Positions 8,666-16,303 of a DNA stretch of 64,000 nucleotides are shown in pieces. Both the position numbers and the translations under genes were made by a program. The DNA lies in contig JAWKQN010000013.1 of assembly GCA_041390125.1 (NCBI GenBank), forward strand, positions 118,501 to 182,500, in the 5' to 3' direction. The notes under the pieces are model-generated. The model did not search any database. It was given only the letters and a program-made list of their open reading frames with translations, and had not been told where the DNA came from. This DNA comes from Gemmatimonadota bacterium (GTDB taxonomy: Bacteria > Gemmatimonadota > Gemmatimonadetes > Longimicrobiales > Gaopeijiaceae). Numbering within the stretch: the stretch's first letter is position 1; each line of letters opens with the position of its first letter.

Positions 8666-8926
8666 GAGGGTACGCGGGTCCGAGGTCGATGGGCGCGGGG
8701 ACCGATCGACGGTCTCCCCCGCGTCGGTGCCGCCGCATCCGGCGCCACCGCTCACCCGGAGTGGCGGGAAGCGGCATCGGATCGGGTCGCGCACCGCTCC
8801 CGCAGTGGAGTCGTGGCCCGCGATGTGCGACGTTCCGGTCGCTTCCCGACGGAGCGCACCCCCCGCAGGAGGGATCGCGAAGCGCGATCCCCCGCCCCGT
8901 CCCTGGTAGGTCGGCAATCCGGATCC

Positions 8927-9322
8927 GTGGACGCACCCCTCCGACCCCTCCACGTGCTGCTCGCCGATGACGAGGCGATGTTGCGCCTCGCCATCCGCCT
9001 CACCCTCGAGGACCGGGGGCACCGCGTCACCGAGGCGCCCGACGCCGATCGGGCCCTGGTCCTGGCCCGCGCGGGCGGGTTCGACCTGGCGATCCTGGAC
9101 GTGAACATGCCGGGCGACGGGCTCCGCCTCCTGGCCCGGCTGCTGGACGAAGCGATCCTTCCGGGCCGGATCCTCATGCTCACGGCGGACGTCGCACGGT
9201 GGGCCACCCGCGAGGAGCTGGAGCGGCGCGGCATCCCCTGGCTCGCCAAGCCCTTCGACTTCGGGGAGTTGACCCGGACGCTGGAGCGGATGGCGGACGA
9301 AGGGAGTGCCCCCGCCGGCTGA
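8927..9322 (+). CDS. stand-alone response regulator
   Basis: 131 residues from a GTG at 8927. It is a single receiver domain: HVLLADDEAMLRLAIRLTLE with the acidic pair at about residues 14-15, phospho-acceptor Asp in LAILDVNMPGDG (about 57), the Thr in LMLTADVA, and the Lys in WLAKPFDFGEL. There is no output domain, as in CheY or Spo0F. It lies between filament and stator genes, so a motility role is plausible but not shown. The GTG is preceded by GGTAGGTCGG. Confidence 0.85.
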   Translation: MDAPLRPLHVLLADDEAMLRLAIRLTLEDRGHRVTEAPDADRALVLARAGGFDLAILDVNMPGDGLRLLARLLDEAILPGRILMLTADVARWATREELERRGIPWLAKPFDFGELTRTLERMADEGSAPAG

Positions 9323-9335
9323 TCCGTCCGGTAGC

Positions 9336-10145
9336 CTAGGGCGTCGGGGGTTGGGGCGCCGCGTACAGGAAGGGCAGGAAGATCGTGACCCGGCGATTGG
9401 CCGGATCCTCGGGCTGGCCGGCGAGCCGGAGCTTGCGATCGGCGTATCCGCGCACCTCGTTCACGCGCCTCGGATCGAGCCCTGCGCCCTCCAGCGCCCG
9501 ACGCGCCGCGTTGGCCCGGTCATTGGAGAGCTCCCAGTTCGTGTAGCCGCTCTGGGAGAGGGGTCGGGCATCCGTATGCCCCTCGACGATGATGCCGTTG
9601 GGCTGCTCCGCCAGCTCGCGCGCGACCACCTGCAGGACGGCCTGCGCCGGGTCGGTCAGCTGCGCCGAGCCCAGCGAGAAGAAGGTGGGGCCGTCGTCGG
9701 ACTCGGCCAGCTCGATCCGGAGCCCGTCGTCGCCCACCTGGACGTCGATGGCGCCGGCCAGGCCCTCCCGTTCCATGACCTCGGAGAGATCGTTCCGCAG
9801 ATGCTCCGCGGTCTCCTCGAGGCGAGCCCGCTCCTCCCGGTGCCGTCGCTGAAGCATCTCGAAGAGCGCGCTCTGGGTGGTGGTGGGCAGCCCGGTGCTG
9901 CCCGCCAGCGCGGCGCTCGTGCCGGCACCCGCCTGGTCGCGGTAGCCCAGGGGGTTGTTGAAGTAGGCCTGGACCACGTCCTTGGCGGGCTGATCCATCC
10001 CCACCACCCACATCACCAGGAAGAAGGCCATCATCGCCGTCACGAAGTCGGCGTACGCCACCTTCCAGGCCCCGCCGTGGTGGCCGTCGTGGTGTCCCTT
10101 CTTCTTGACGATCCGGATGACCGGTGGGGCGCCGTGGTCGTGCAT
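9336..10145 (-). CDS. motB: flagellar motor stator protein MotB
   Basis: 269 residues. A basic, His-rich N-terminus is followed by one membrane helix (VAYADFVTAMMAFFLVMW) carrying the proton-channel Asp (residue 33), and then a plug region. The C-terminal OmpA-like peptidoglycan-binding domain (IIVEGHTDARPLSQ, then LSNDRANAARRALE) covers about residues 130-260. It forms the stator with MotA and anchors it to the cell wall. Its start overlaps the motA stop by one base on the minus strand, the usual motA-motB order. Confidence 0.95.
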   Translation of the reverse strand: MHDHGAPPVIRIVKKKGHHDGHHGGAWKVAYADFVTAMMAFFLVMWVVGMDQPAKDVVQAYFNNPLGYRDQAGAGTSAALAGSTGLPTTTQSALFEMLQRRHREERARLEETAEHLRNDLSEVMEREGLAGAIDVQVGDDGLRIELAESDDGPTFFSLGSAQLTDPAQAVLQVVARELAEQPNGIIVEGHTDARPLSQSGYTNWELSNDRANAARRALEGAGLDPRRVNEVRGYADRKLRLAGQPEDPANRRVTIFLPFLYAAPQPPTP

Positions 10146-11020
10146 CAGGCCGCCGCCTTCGCCTGCTCGGACGCCTTGTTCGTCAGCTCTTCGAGCTCGA
10201 CGAAGGAGGGGCGGTCCTCGGAGATGATGGCGCGACGGGCGAACTCGACGGACGTGAGCGGCGCGTCGCCGCGCGCGAACGAGAGGATGCCCACACGGAT
10301 GCAGTCCATGTAGGCGTGCTCGCTGCGGCCCCGGCTCTCGAGCGCGGCCGCGAGGGGGTGCATGACCCCGTAGGCGCCCAGCACGCCCAGGAACGTCCCC
10401 ACCAGTGCCGCGCCCACCTTGTGGCCGATCTCCTCGGGGGAGCCCCCGATGTGGCCCATGGTGATGATCACGCCCAGCACGGCGGCCACGATCCCGAAGC
10501 CCGGAAGCGCGTCGCCCACCGTGGCCAGCGCCTTGGGGACCACCTTGCCGGCTTCGTGATGGCGCTCCAGGTCCAGCTCCAGGATCTCCGAGAGGTTGTG
10601 CTCCGGGATGGTGCCCGTGAGCAGGACCTTCAAGGTGTCGGTGAGGAAGCCCACGGCGTGGTGGTTGCGGGCGAACGTGGGATACCGCTTGAAGATGCTG
10701 CTCTCGTGCGGCTTCTCGGCGTGCTGCTCGATGCCGATCAGGCCCTCGCGGCGCGCCGTGTAGAACAGCTCGTACAGCACCGCCAGCAGGTCCTTGTAGG
10801 CGGACTTGCTGTACGGATTGGGCTTGAGCAGCCCCAGGACGTCCTTGACGAGCTGGACGACGGTCTGGGGGGTGCTCGAGATCAGCAACGACCCCAGCGC
10901 GGCTCCTCCGATGATGATGAACTCGGAGACCTGGATGAGCACCAGGAGGTTGCCGCCGTGCATCATGAAGCCGCCGACGATGCTGCCCAGCACGATGGCG
11001 AAGCCGATGAGGACCAGCAC
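10145..11020 (-). CDS. motA: flagellar motor stator protein MotA
   Basis: 291 residues from a GTG at 11020, giving VLVLIGFAIVLGSIVGGFMM as the first membrane helix. The helices and cytoplasmic loop typical of MotA follow (FTGTIPEHNLSEILELDLERH-like segment, then GIVAAVLGVIITMGHIGG and VGAALVGTFLGVLGAYGV). MotA surrounds MotB and couples ion flow to rotor torque. The open frame extends upstream, but the family alignment and a GGGG site nine bases before the GTG decide the start. A sigma-28-like promoter lies at 11088-11115. Confidence 0.94.
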   Translation of the reverse strand: MLVLIGFAIVLGSIVGGFMMHGGNLLVLIQVSEFIIIGGAALGSLLISSTPQTVVQLVKDVLGLLKPNPYSKSAYKDLLAVLYELFYTARREGLIGIEQHAEKPHESSIFKRYPTFARNHHAVGFLTDTLKVLLTGTIPEHNLSEILELDLERHHEAGKVVPKALATVGDALPGFGIVAAVLGVIITMGHIGGSPEEIGHKVGAALVGTFLGVLGAYGVMHPLAAALESRGRSEHAYMDCIRVGILSFARGDAPLTSVEFARRAIISEDRPSFVELEELTNKASEQAKAAA

Positions 11021-11087
11021 GTTAGGCGGTACCCCGCAGGAATGGCGGTACGGAGGCCTCCGGGGGGGAGGCCCTCTCCACGGGAGA

Positions 11088-11115
11088 GTATCGGTCAGGG
11101 GGGAGGGGAAGTTGA
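11088..11115 (-). promoter_or_regulatory. sigma-28-type promoter of motA-motB
   Basis: On the minus strand TCAA (11115-11112), a 16-base spacer, then ACCGATAC (11095-11088). It lies about 70 bases upstream of the motA GTG and diverges from the promoter of the PilB-receiver gene. Confidence 0.6.
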
Positions 11116-11276
11116 CGCTTCGTCCGGGTCCAGGGGCGGTGCGGCCGGAAGTGCCGCCGGACCCGGTCGAACCTGCCGCCCGCGGGCCTTTCCGGTCGCG
11201 CCACGGGCACGCCGGGGCGGGCACGCTTTCTGCCATACGTTGCACCGTATCCCCAGCACCGGCCGTCCCGGGAGGC

Positions 11277-11305
11277 TCAACGTGCCGCCTCGAACCGGCC
11301 GATAC
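11277..11305 (+). promoter_or_regulatory. sigma-28-like promoter before the PilB-receiver gene
   Basis: TCAA at 11277-11280, a 17-base spacer, then GCCGATAC at 11298-11305. The -10 element matches the FliA consensus in seven of eight positions. The spacer is two bases longer than the consensus, so this is the weakest of the five. It lies 60 bases before the GTG at 11365. Confidence 0.5.
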
Positions 11306-11364
11306 TCGGAAGGAGCGCCCCTTCGAAGGGGTGAGCCGCACACGGAAAGGGGTCTCGGGGCCGA

Positions 11365-13563
11365 GTGAGCGTTCTCCACAGCCACGCACAGAGCGCATCG
11401 CCCGCACCCGCCGGGACCACACCCGCCGCGGGTGGGCACTGGCTTGTGCGCGTCCTCCAGCGCGCCGGCGTCCCGGGCGCTGCGGAACTGACGATCCCGC
11501 TGGCCCAGACCGTCGAACAGGCCTGGCGCCTGGCCTCCGATCGCTGCGCCATGGACCAGGACCGGATCGCGCAACTGGTGGCGGCGCGCTACCGCACGAA
11601 GGTGGCGGACCTCACGACCATCGAGCCCGGTGTGCTCCGTCTGCTGCCGGCTTCGGTGGCCCGCCAGCACCTCATCCTTCCCGTCCGCGCGGACTACCAT
11701 CAGCTCGTCGTGGCGGTGGCCAACCCGACCGACCTGGAGGCCGAGCAGGCCGCCGCCTTCGCCTCCGGACGAAAGGTCCGGCTGGAGGTGGCGTCTCCGG
11801 CCCGTCTCCTGGAACGGATGGATCAGCTCTACGACCAGCCCAACCAGAAGGTCGGCCGGCTGCTCGACGCCGCCATGCAGGAGGAGACCGGCATCCAGGT
11901 CGTCGAGCAGGACATCGACACCGGGCCGAGCAAGACCGAGGTGGACTCCGAGCCCGTCATCCGCCTGACCAACCTCATCCTGGTCAAGGCCATCGAGCAG
12001 GGCGCCAGCGACATCCATCTCCAGCCCGAGCGGGAGTCCGGCGTGGTGCGCTTCCGGGTGGACGGCGTGCTGCGCCGTCACCTGGAGATGCCGATGCCGG
12101 CGCTCGTGCGCGTGATCTCGCGCATCAAGGTCATGGGCAAGATGGACATCGCCGACCGGCTCCGCCCGCAGGACGGGCGCGCGCGCGTGCGCGTCGGAGG
12201 CGGCAACTACGATCTGCGCATCTCCACGGTGCCCGCGCGCGATCACGAGAAGGCGGTCATCCGCATCCTGGACCAGGGGCGCTCCATCGAGGGCCTGGGC
12301 GAGACGGGCATGCACCCGCTGGAGGTCCAGCGCTTCCGCCAGACGCTCAAGGGACGCGACGGCATCGTGGTCGTGACCGGCCCGACCGGGTCCGGAAAGA
12401 CCACCACGCTCTACTCGGCGCTCCGCGAGCTCTCGACGGAAGAGGTCAACATCATGACCGTCGAGGATCCCATCGAGTACGAGCTCCCCGGGATCACACA
12501 GATCCAGGTGGACTCGCGCCGCAAGGTGACGTTCGCCTCCACGCTGCGCGCGATCCTGCGCCAGGATCCCGACATCATCCTGGTGGGTGAGATCCGTGAC
12601 CTGGAGACGGCGGAGGTAGCCGTGCAGGCCGCCATGACCGGACACCTCGTGCTGGCCACGCTGCATACCAACGACGCGGTGAGCGCCGTGCAGCGTCTGC
12701 TCGACATCGGACTCGATCGCGCCGCCGTGGCGGGCTCGCTCCGCGCGTCCCTCGCGCAGCGCCTCGTCCGCCGCGTGTGCACGACCTGCAAGGGAGCTGG
12801 CGGCCGGTGCGAGCCCTGTGGCGGCAGCGGCTACCGCTCGCGCCTGCCGGTGGTCGAGCTGCTCTCGGTGGACGAGGAGATCACGCGCCTCATCCTGTCG
12901 GGTGCTCCCCTCTCCGACATCGAGCGCGCAGCCGTCGAGCACGGCGGCATGCGCACCATGCACACGGTGGCCACGACGCTGGTGGAGCGGGGCGTGACCA
13001 CGGCCTCCGAGGTCGAACGCGTGCTCGGCGAGGTCGTCGAGCAGGCGCATGTCCCTCTGGTTCCCCAAGCTCCGGCGCCGCCGAGCCCGCCCGAAGACGC
13101 GGGAGCCACGGTAGCGGGTGCTGCACACGCCCACACACGGCCGGCGCCCACTACGTCAGCGAGCGCGCCCGCGGACGCGACCTCGGACGACCTGGTACTG
13201 GTCGTGGACGACGACGCCATGAACCGCATGCTGGCCCGCAAGCTCCTCGAAAAGGCGGGCTTCCGCGTGGAGGAAGCCAAGGACGGGCTCGAGGCCCTGA
13301 CGCGGCTGCAGCAGGGCAAGGACATCTCGATCCTGTTGCTCGATCTCAACATGCCGGAGCTGGACGGCCGGGAGGTCCTGCAGGCCGTTCGCGGCTCGAT
13401 CGAGACGGCCGGCCTGCCGGTGATCATCCTCACCGGAGCCGAGGACGAGTCCCTCGAGTTCCAGCTCATGGACCAAGGTGCCGACGACTACATCCGCAAG
13501 CCGATCGACCCCGCGCGCCTCATCTCCCGCGTGAAGGCGGCGTTGCGGCGGGCGGCCGCGTAG
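11365..13563 (+). CDS. PilB/GspE-type secretion ATPase fused to a receiver domain
   Basis: 732 residues. Residues 30-200 resemble the GspE/PilB N-terminal domain. The hexameric ATPase follows, with Walker A GPTGSGKTT at about 339-347, the Asp box (IMTVEDPIEYELPG) and the Walker B/His box region (RQDPDIILVGEIRD, LATLHTNDAVSA). Four cysteines (CTTCKGAGGRCEPC, about 472-485) form the usual zinc knuckle. After a Pro/Ala-rich linker, residues 607-732 are a complete CheY-like receiver (LVVDDDAMNR, LLLDLNMPELDG, LTGAEDE, IRKPIDP). PilB powers pilus extension and GspE powers type II secretion; which applies is open. The receiver fusion is unusual and suggests phospho-control. A TM protein and a prepilin follow. 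Confidence 0.9.
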   Translation: MSVLHSHAQSASPAPAGTTPAAGGHWLVRVLQRAGVPGAAELTIPLAQTVEQAWRLASDRCAMDQDRIAQLVAARYRTKVADLTTIEPGVLRLLPASVARQHLILPVRADYHQLVVAVANPTDLEAEQAAAFASGRKVRLEVASPARLLERMDQLYDQPNQKVGRLLDAAMQEETGIQVVEQDIDTGPSKTEVDSEPVIRLTNLILVKAIEQGASDIHLQPERESGVVRFRVDGVLRRHLEMPMPALVRVISRIKVMGKMDIADRLRPQDGRARVRVGGGNYDLRISTVPARDHEKAVIRILDQGRSIEGLGETGMHPLEVQRFRQTLKGRDGIVVVTGPTGSGKTTTLYSALRELSTEEVNIMTVEDPIEYELPGITQIQVDSRRKVTFASTLRAILRQDPDIILVGEIRDLETAEVAVQAAMTGHLVLATLHTNDAVSAVQRLLDIGLDRAAVAGSLRASLAQRLVRRVCTTCKGAGGRCEPCGGSGYRSRLPVVELLSVDEEITRLILSGAPLSDIERAAVEHGGMRTMHTVATTLVERGVTTASEVERVLGEVVEQAHVPLVPQAPAPPSPPEDAGATVAGAAHAHTRPAPTTSASAPADATSDDLVLVVDDDAMNRMLARKLLEKAGFRVEEAKDGLEALTRLQQGKDISILLLDLNMPELDGREVLQAVRGSIETAGLPVIILTGAEDESLEFQLMDQGADDYIRKPIDPARLISRVKAALRRAAA

Positions 13564-13630
13564 CGCTCGCCCGGGTCGGCTCCTCCTCCCGGGGAGGGCA
13601 AGGAACTTGCTCTACCCGCAGGCAGTCCCC

Positions 13631-14110
13631 ATGAGCACATCCGTCGAGTCCCACTCCTCGGCCGACCAGGCCTCCCGCTACCTCAGCGAGTTCTACCGCG
13701 AGGAAGCGCAACGGCGCGACCGGAACGTCCCTCCGCCGCCCCGCCGCTCGCGCGCGCCCCTGCTCGCGCTGGTGACGGTCCCCGCCTTCGTGGTGCTGAC
13801 CGTCTTCAACATCTGGAGCGTCCGCGAAACAGGTCCGGCCTTCACGGCGGCCCAGGACGAGGGGGCGGGGCGCTTTGCCATCTTCGTGGTGCAGCGCCAG
13901 CTCGAGGCCTTCCGCACCATGCACGGTCGCCTACCGGCGACCCTCGCCGAGGTCGACCCGCAGGAGCGGACGGTCCGCTACCACACCAACGGTTCGTCCT
14001 ACGTCCTGACCGTGGACGCCGGCCGCACGGTGCTGACGTTCCGCGAAGGCGACGACCTCACGCCCTACCAGACCGCCGCGGCGCGGGTGCATCCCGGGTT
14101 GGCCCCGTGA
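13631..14110 (+). CDS. membrane-anchored protein of the pilin cluster
   Basis: 159 residues from the ATG at 13631. A TTG at 13607 with a better ribosome site (GGAGGG eight bases upstream) would add eight residues. A charged cytoplasmic N-terminus is followed by one membrane helix (APLLALVTVPAFVVLTVFNI, about 43-62) and a periplasmic domain with FAIFVVQRQLEAFRTMHGRL, resembling the helix of pseudopilin-like proteins. I do not recognise the family. It overlaps the prepilin start by four bases, so it probably serves the same pilus or secretion machine. Confidence 0.7.
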   Translation: MSTSVESHSSADQASRYLSEFYREEAQRRDRNVPPPPRRSRAPLLALVTVPAFVVLTVFNIWSVRETGPAFTAAQDEGAGRFAIFVVQRQLEAFRTMHGRLPATLAEVDPQERTVRYHTNGSSYVLTVDAGRTVLTFREGDDLTPYQTAAARVHPGLAP

Positions 14111-14556
14111 CCACCCCGGAGCGGCGCCGGCGCGGCTTCACGATCGTCGAGCTGCTCGTCACGATGACGCTGGTCGGGATCCTCGTGAACATCTCGATCC
14201 CGATCTACCGCAACGTCACGATCAAGGCGGACGCGGCCCACGTGATGGCGGACTTCACCACCATCCGACTCGCGGCGCTGGAGCACCACGCGCGGGAGAG
14301 CGCCTTCCCCGCTCCGGCGGACTGGCGGGTGATTCCGCCCGAGCTGCTCGACGAGCTGCCGGACGGCTTCGACTTCGGATACGGGACCGCGGACTACCGC
14401 TGGCGGAAGTGGACGCTCGGCGGGGGCAGTGGCCCGTCGGTGATGGTGGGCCTGGAGGTGCGCTCGCCCGATCCCGTGCTGCTCGCCACGATCGCCCGGC
14501 AGTACGAGGGGCAGATCGTCGCGGGCGGGAACCAGATCACGTTCGTGATCGACTAG
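14107..14556 (+). CDS. type IV prepilin-like protein
   Basis: 149 residues from a GTG overlapping the upstream stop. The leader RRRRGFTIVELLVTMTLVGIL is a class III signal: cleavage by prepilin peptidase before Phe, Glu at +5 and a long hydrophobic helix. The remainder (DAAHVMADFTTIRLAALEHH, then a Trp/Gly-rich globular part) is typical of short pseudopilins. It probably assembles into the fibre driven by the ATPase encoded upstream. No prepilin peptidase or inner-membrane platform gene is in the window, so the machinery is split elsewhere. Confidence 0.85.
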   Translation: MTTPERRRRGFTIVELLVTMTLVGILVNISIPIYRNVTIKADAAHVMADFTTIRLAALEHHARESAFPAPADWRVIPPELLDELPDGFDFGYGTADYRWRKWTLGGGSGPSVMVGLEVRSPDPVLLATIARQYEGQIVAGGNQITFVID

Positions 14557-14644
14557 CGGCACCGCGGCTTCCCATCGCGGCACCGCTTCGCCTCACAGAC
14601 ACCCGCCGGGCCGGGTGCGGGCGTAGGGACCGCGAACGGGTCCG

Positions 14645-15292
14645 CTACGGCGTCGCGGGGGCCTCGCTCAGGAAGCCCATGTACCGGCTGCGCATGTGTG
14701 CGACGGCTTCCTGCGGATCGTCCGTGACCAGGATCAGATCCAGGTCGTCGGGCGCGATCTTGCCTTCGTGCGCCATGGACGAGCGCAACCAGTCGAGCAG
14801 ACCCGTCCAGTAGCTCTTCCCCATCATCACGACCGGGAAGTTGTGCACCTTGCCGGTCTGGATGAGCGTCAGCGCCTCGAACAGCTCGTCCATGGTGCCG
14901 TACCCGCCGGGGAAGATCACGAACCCCTGGGCGTACTTGATGAACATGGTCTTGCGGACGAAGAAGTAGCGGAAGTTCACCGCGATATCGACGTACGCGT
15001 TCGTGCCCTGCTCGAAGGGCAGCTCGATGTTGCACCCCACCGAGCGCACGCCCGCGTCCTTCGCGCCCCGGTTGGCCGCCTCCATGATCCCCGGTCCGCC
15101 ACCGGTGATGATGTCGAACCCCGCCTGCCCGAGCTGCCGTGCGGTGGCCACGCAGAGCTGGTACATCGGGTCGTCGGGCGTCACGCGGGCCGAGCCGAAG
15201 ATGGACACGGCCGGTCCCAGGTCGGCCAGGGCGTCGTAGCCCTCCACGAACTCCCCCATGATGCGGAAGACGCGCCAGGCGTCCTTGCCCAC
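14645..15292 (-). CDS. LOG family protein (TIGR00730-like)
   Basis: About 215 residues from a GTG at 15292. It is a Rossmann-fold protein with the PGGYGTMDELFEAL motif of the lysine-decarboxylase-like/LOG family, and ITGGGPGIMEAANRGAKDAG. Members cleave cytokinin nucleotides or have broader nucleotide phosphoribohydrolase activity. The start is uncertain: the coding signature continues upstream (DERLLRSPVARPPEQRIV), but no ATG, GTG or TTG lies in frame there before the preceding gene. A CTG about 45 bases further up has GGAGG nearby. The upstream neighbour on this strand is the zinc-ribbon gene. Confidence 0.88.
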   Translation of the reverse strand: MGKDAWRVFRIMGEFVEGYDALADLGPAVSIFGSARVTPDDPMYQLCVATARQLGQAGFDIITGGGPGIMEAANRGAKDAGVRSVGCNIELPFEQGTNAYVDIAVNFRYFFVRKTMFIKYAQGFVIFPGGYGTMDELFEALTLIQTGKVHNFPVVMMGKSYWTGLLDWLRSSMAHEGKIAPDDLDLILVTDDPQEAVAHMRSRYMGFLSEAPATP

Positions 15293-15426
15293 GATCCGTT
15301 GTTCGGGCGGTCGGGCGACAGGACTCCGCAGGAGCCGTTCGTCCTCCGTCTCCTTCTGGCCGCGCCGCTGGCCCGTCAGCGGCGGTCCAGCCCGCTGCGA
15401 AGGATCCGCGGCACCGCCCTCGGCGC

Positions 15427-16263
15427 TCAGCGCGCGCTCCCCGTCGCGGCGCGCGCGTCCTCGAGCAATCCCGGCATGGCGTTGGTGTGCGCCTGGTACT
15501 CGGGGAGCGCGCGACCCAGCTCCGTGTCGTACACGTCCAGCAGCTGTTGGTAGTAGCGTGTCGCCGCGTCGGCCTCGCCCTCCTCGCGGGCAGCCTCGGC
15601 GGCCGCCGCCAGCCCGAGCAGGTGGTTCGGATCCTCGGCCAGGATCTGCTCGGCCGTGGCGCGCGCGCCTTCGAAGTCCCCGCCGATCCGCTGCAGCATG
15701 GAGAGGTGGTAGAGGCCGTCCGCGTCCAGCGTCCCCACCCGTTGGTACGCCGCGATGCCCATGGGCACGAACTGACGCGCCTGGACGGAGTCGCCGGCTT
15801 CGGCGGACCGCACCACGCGGTCCCACAACCGATCGGCCGCTTCGCGCGGCGTCATCGTGGACAGGTCGGGCGGGGCGCCCGTCCCGGCCGCACCATTCGC
15901 GAAGGGGGCCGCGGCGTTGACCGGCGGAGGTGCCTGGCCCCCCGTCAGGCGCGGCAGCCCCACGATCAGGATGGCCCCGAGCAACAGCAGGCCCGCCGCC
16001 GCCCAACCGAGGGTGGCCGAGGACAGGCCGGTGGCCGGCGGCGGAGCCGACGAGACCGGGGGCGAAGCATAGCCCGCGGGGCGGGGCGGGGCCGCCCGGG
16101 GCGGCTCGCCGGTGGTCAGGTTGGCCCCGCAGGACGCGCAGAAGCGTGCCCCCGGCTGGGCGGCCTGCCCACAGCTCGTGCAGTGGCGGGCCTGGAGCGA
16201 CGTGCCGCAGCTCGCGCAGAAGTTGCCGCTGGCGTCGGCGTTCCCACAGGTCGGACAGGTCAT
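15427..16263 (-). CDS. double zinc-ribbon membrane protein with a helical repeat tail
   Basis: 278 residues. The first 50 carry four CxxC pairs (CPTCG, CASCG, CTSCG, CASCG), giving two zinc ribbons. A Pro/Ala-rich linker and one membrane helix (LGWAAAGLLLLGAILIVGLP, about 83-102) follow. The C-terminal 140 residues look like tetratricopeptide-type helices (LDADGLYHLSMLQRIGGDFEGA, then DPNHLLGLAAAAEAAREEG). Domain order is cytoplasmic ribbon, membrane, then outside repeat. Function unknown; probably a scaffold. Confidence 0.75.
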   Translation of the reverse strand: MTCPTCGNADASGNFCASCGTSLQARHCTSCGQAAQPGARFCASCGANLTTGEPPRAAPPRPAGYASPPVSSAPPPATGLSSATLGWAAAGLLLLGAILIVGLPRLTGGQAPPPVNAAAPFANGAAGTGAPPDLSTMTPREAADRLWDRVVRSAEAGDSVQARQFVPMGIAAYQRVGTLDADGLYHLSMLQRIGGDFEGARATAEQILAEDPNHLLGLAAAAEAAREEGEADAATRYYQQLLDVYDTELGRALPEYQAHTNAMPGLLEDARAATGSAR

Positions 16264-16303
16264 CGTAGGTCTTTCGCTCTCGAGGCTGCGCGGCCCGCCT
16301 TGC

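Noticed and set aside
14560..14600. Terminator after the prepilin gene (CCGCG/CGCGG repeat)
   Set aside because: Stem of only five base pairs with a nine-base loop and no T run; too weak to claim.
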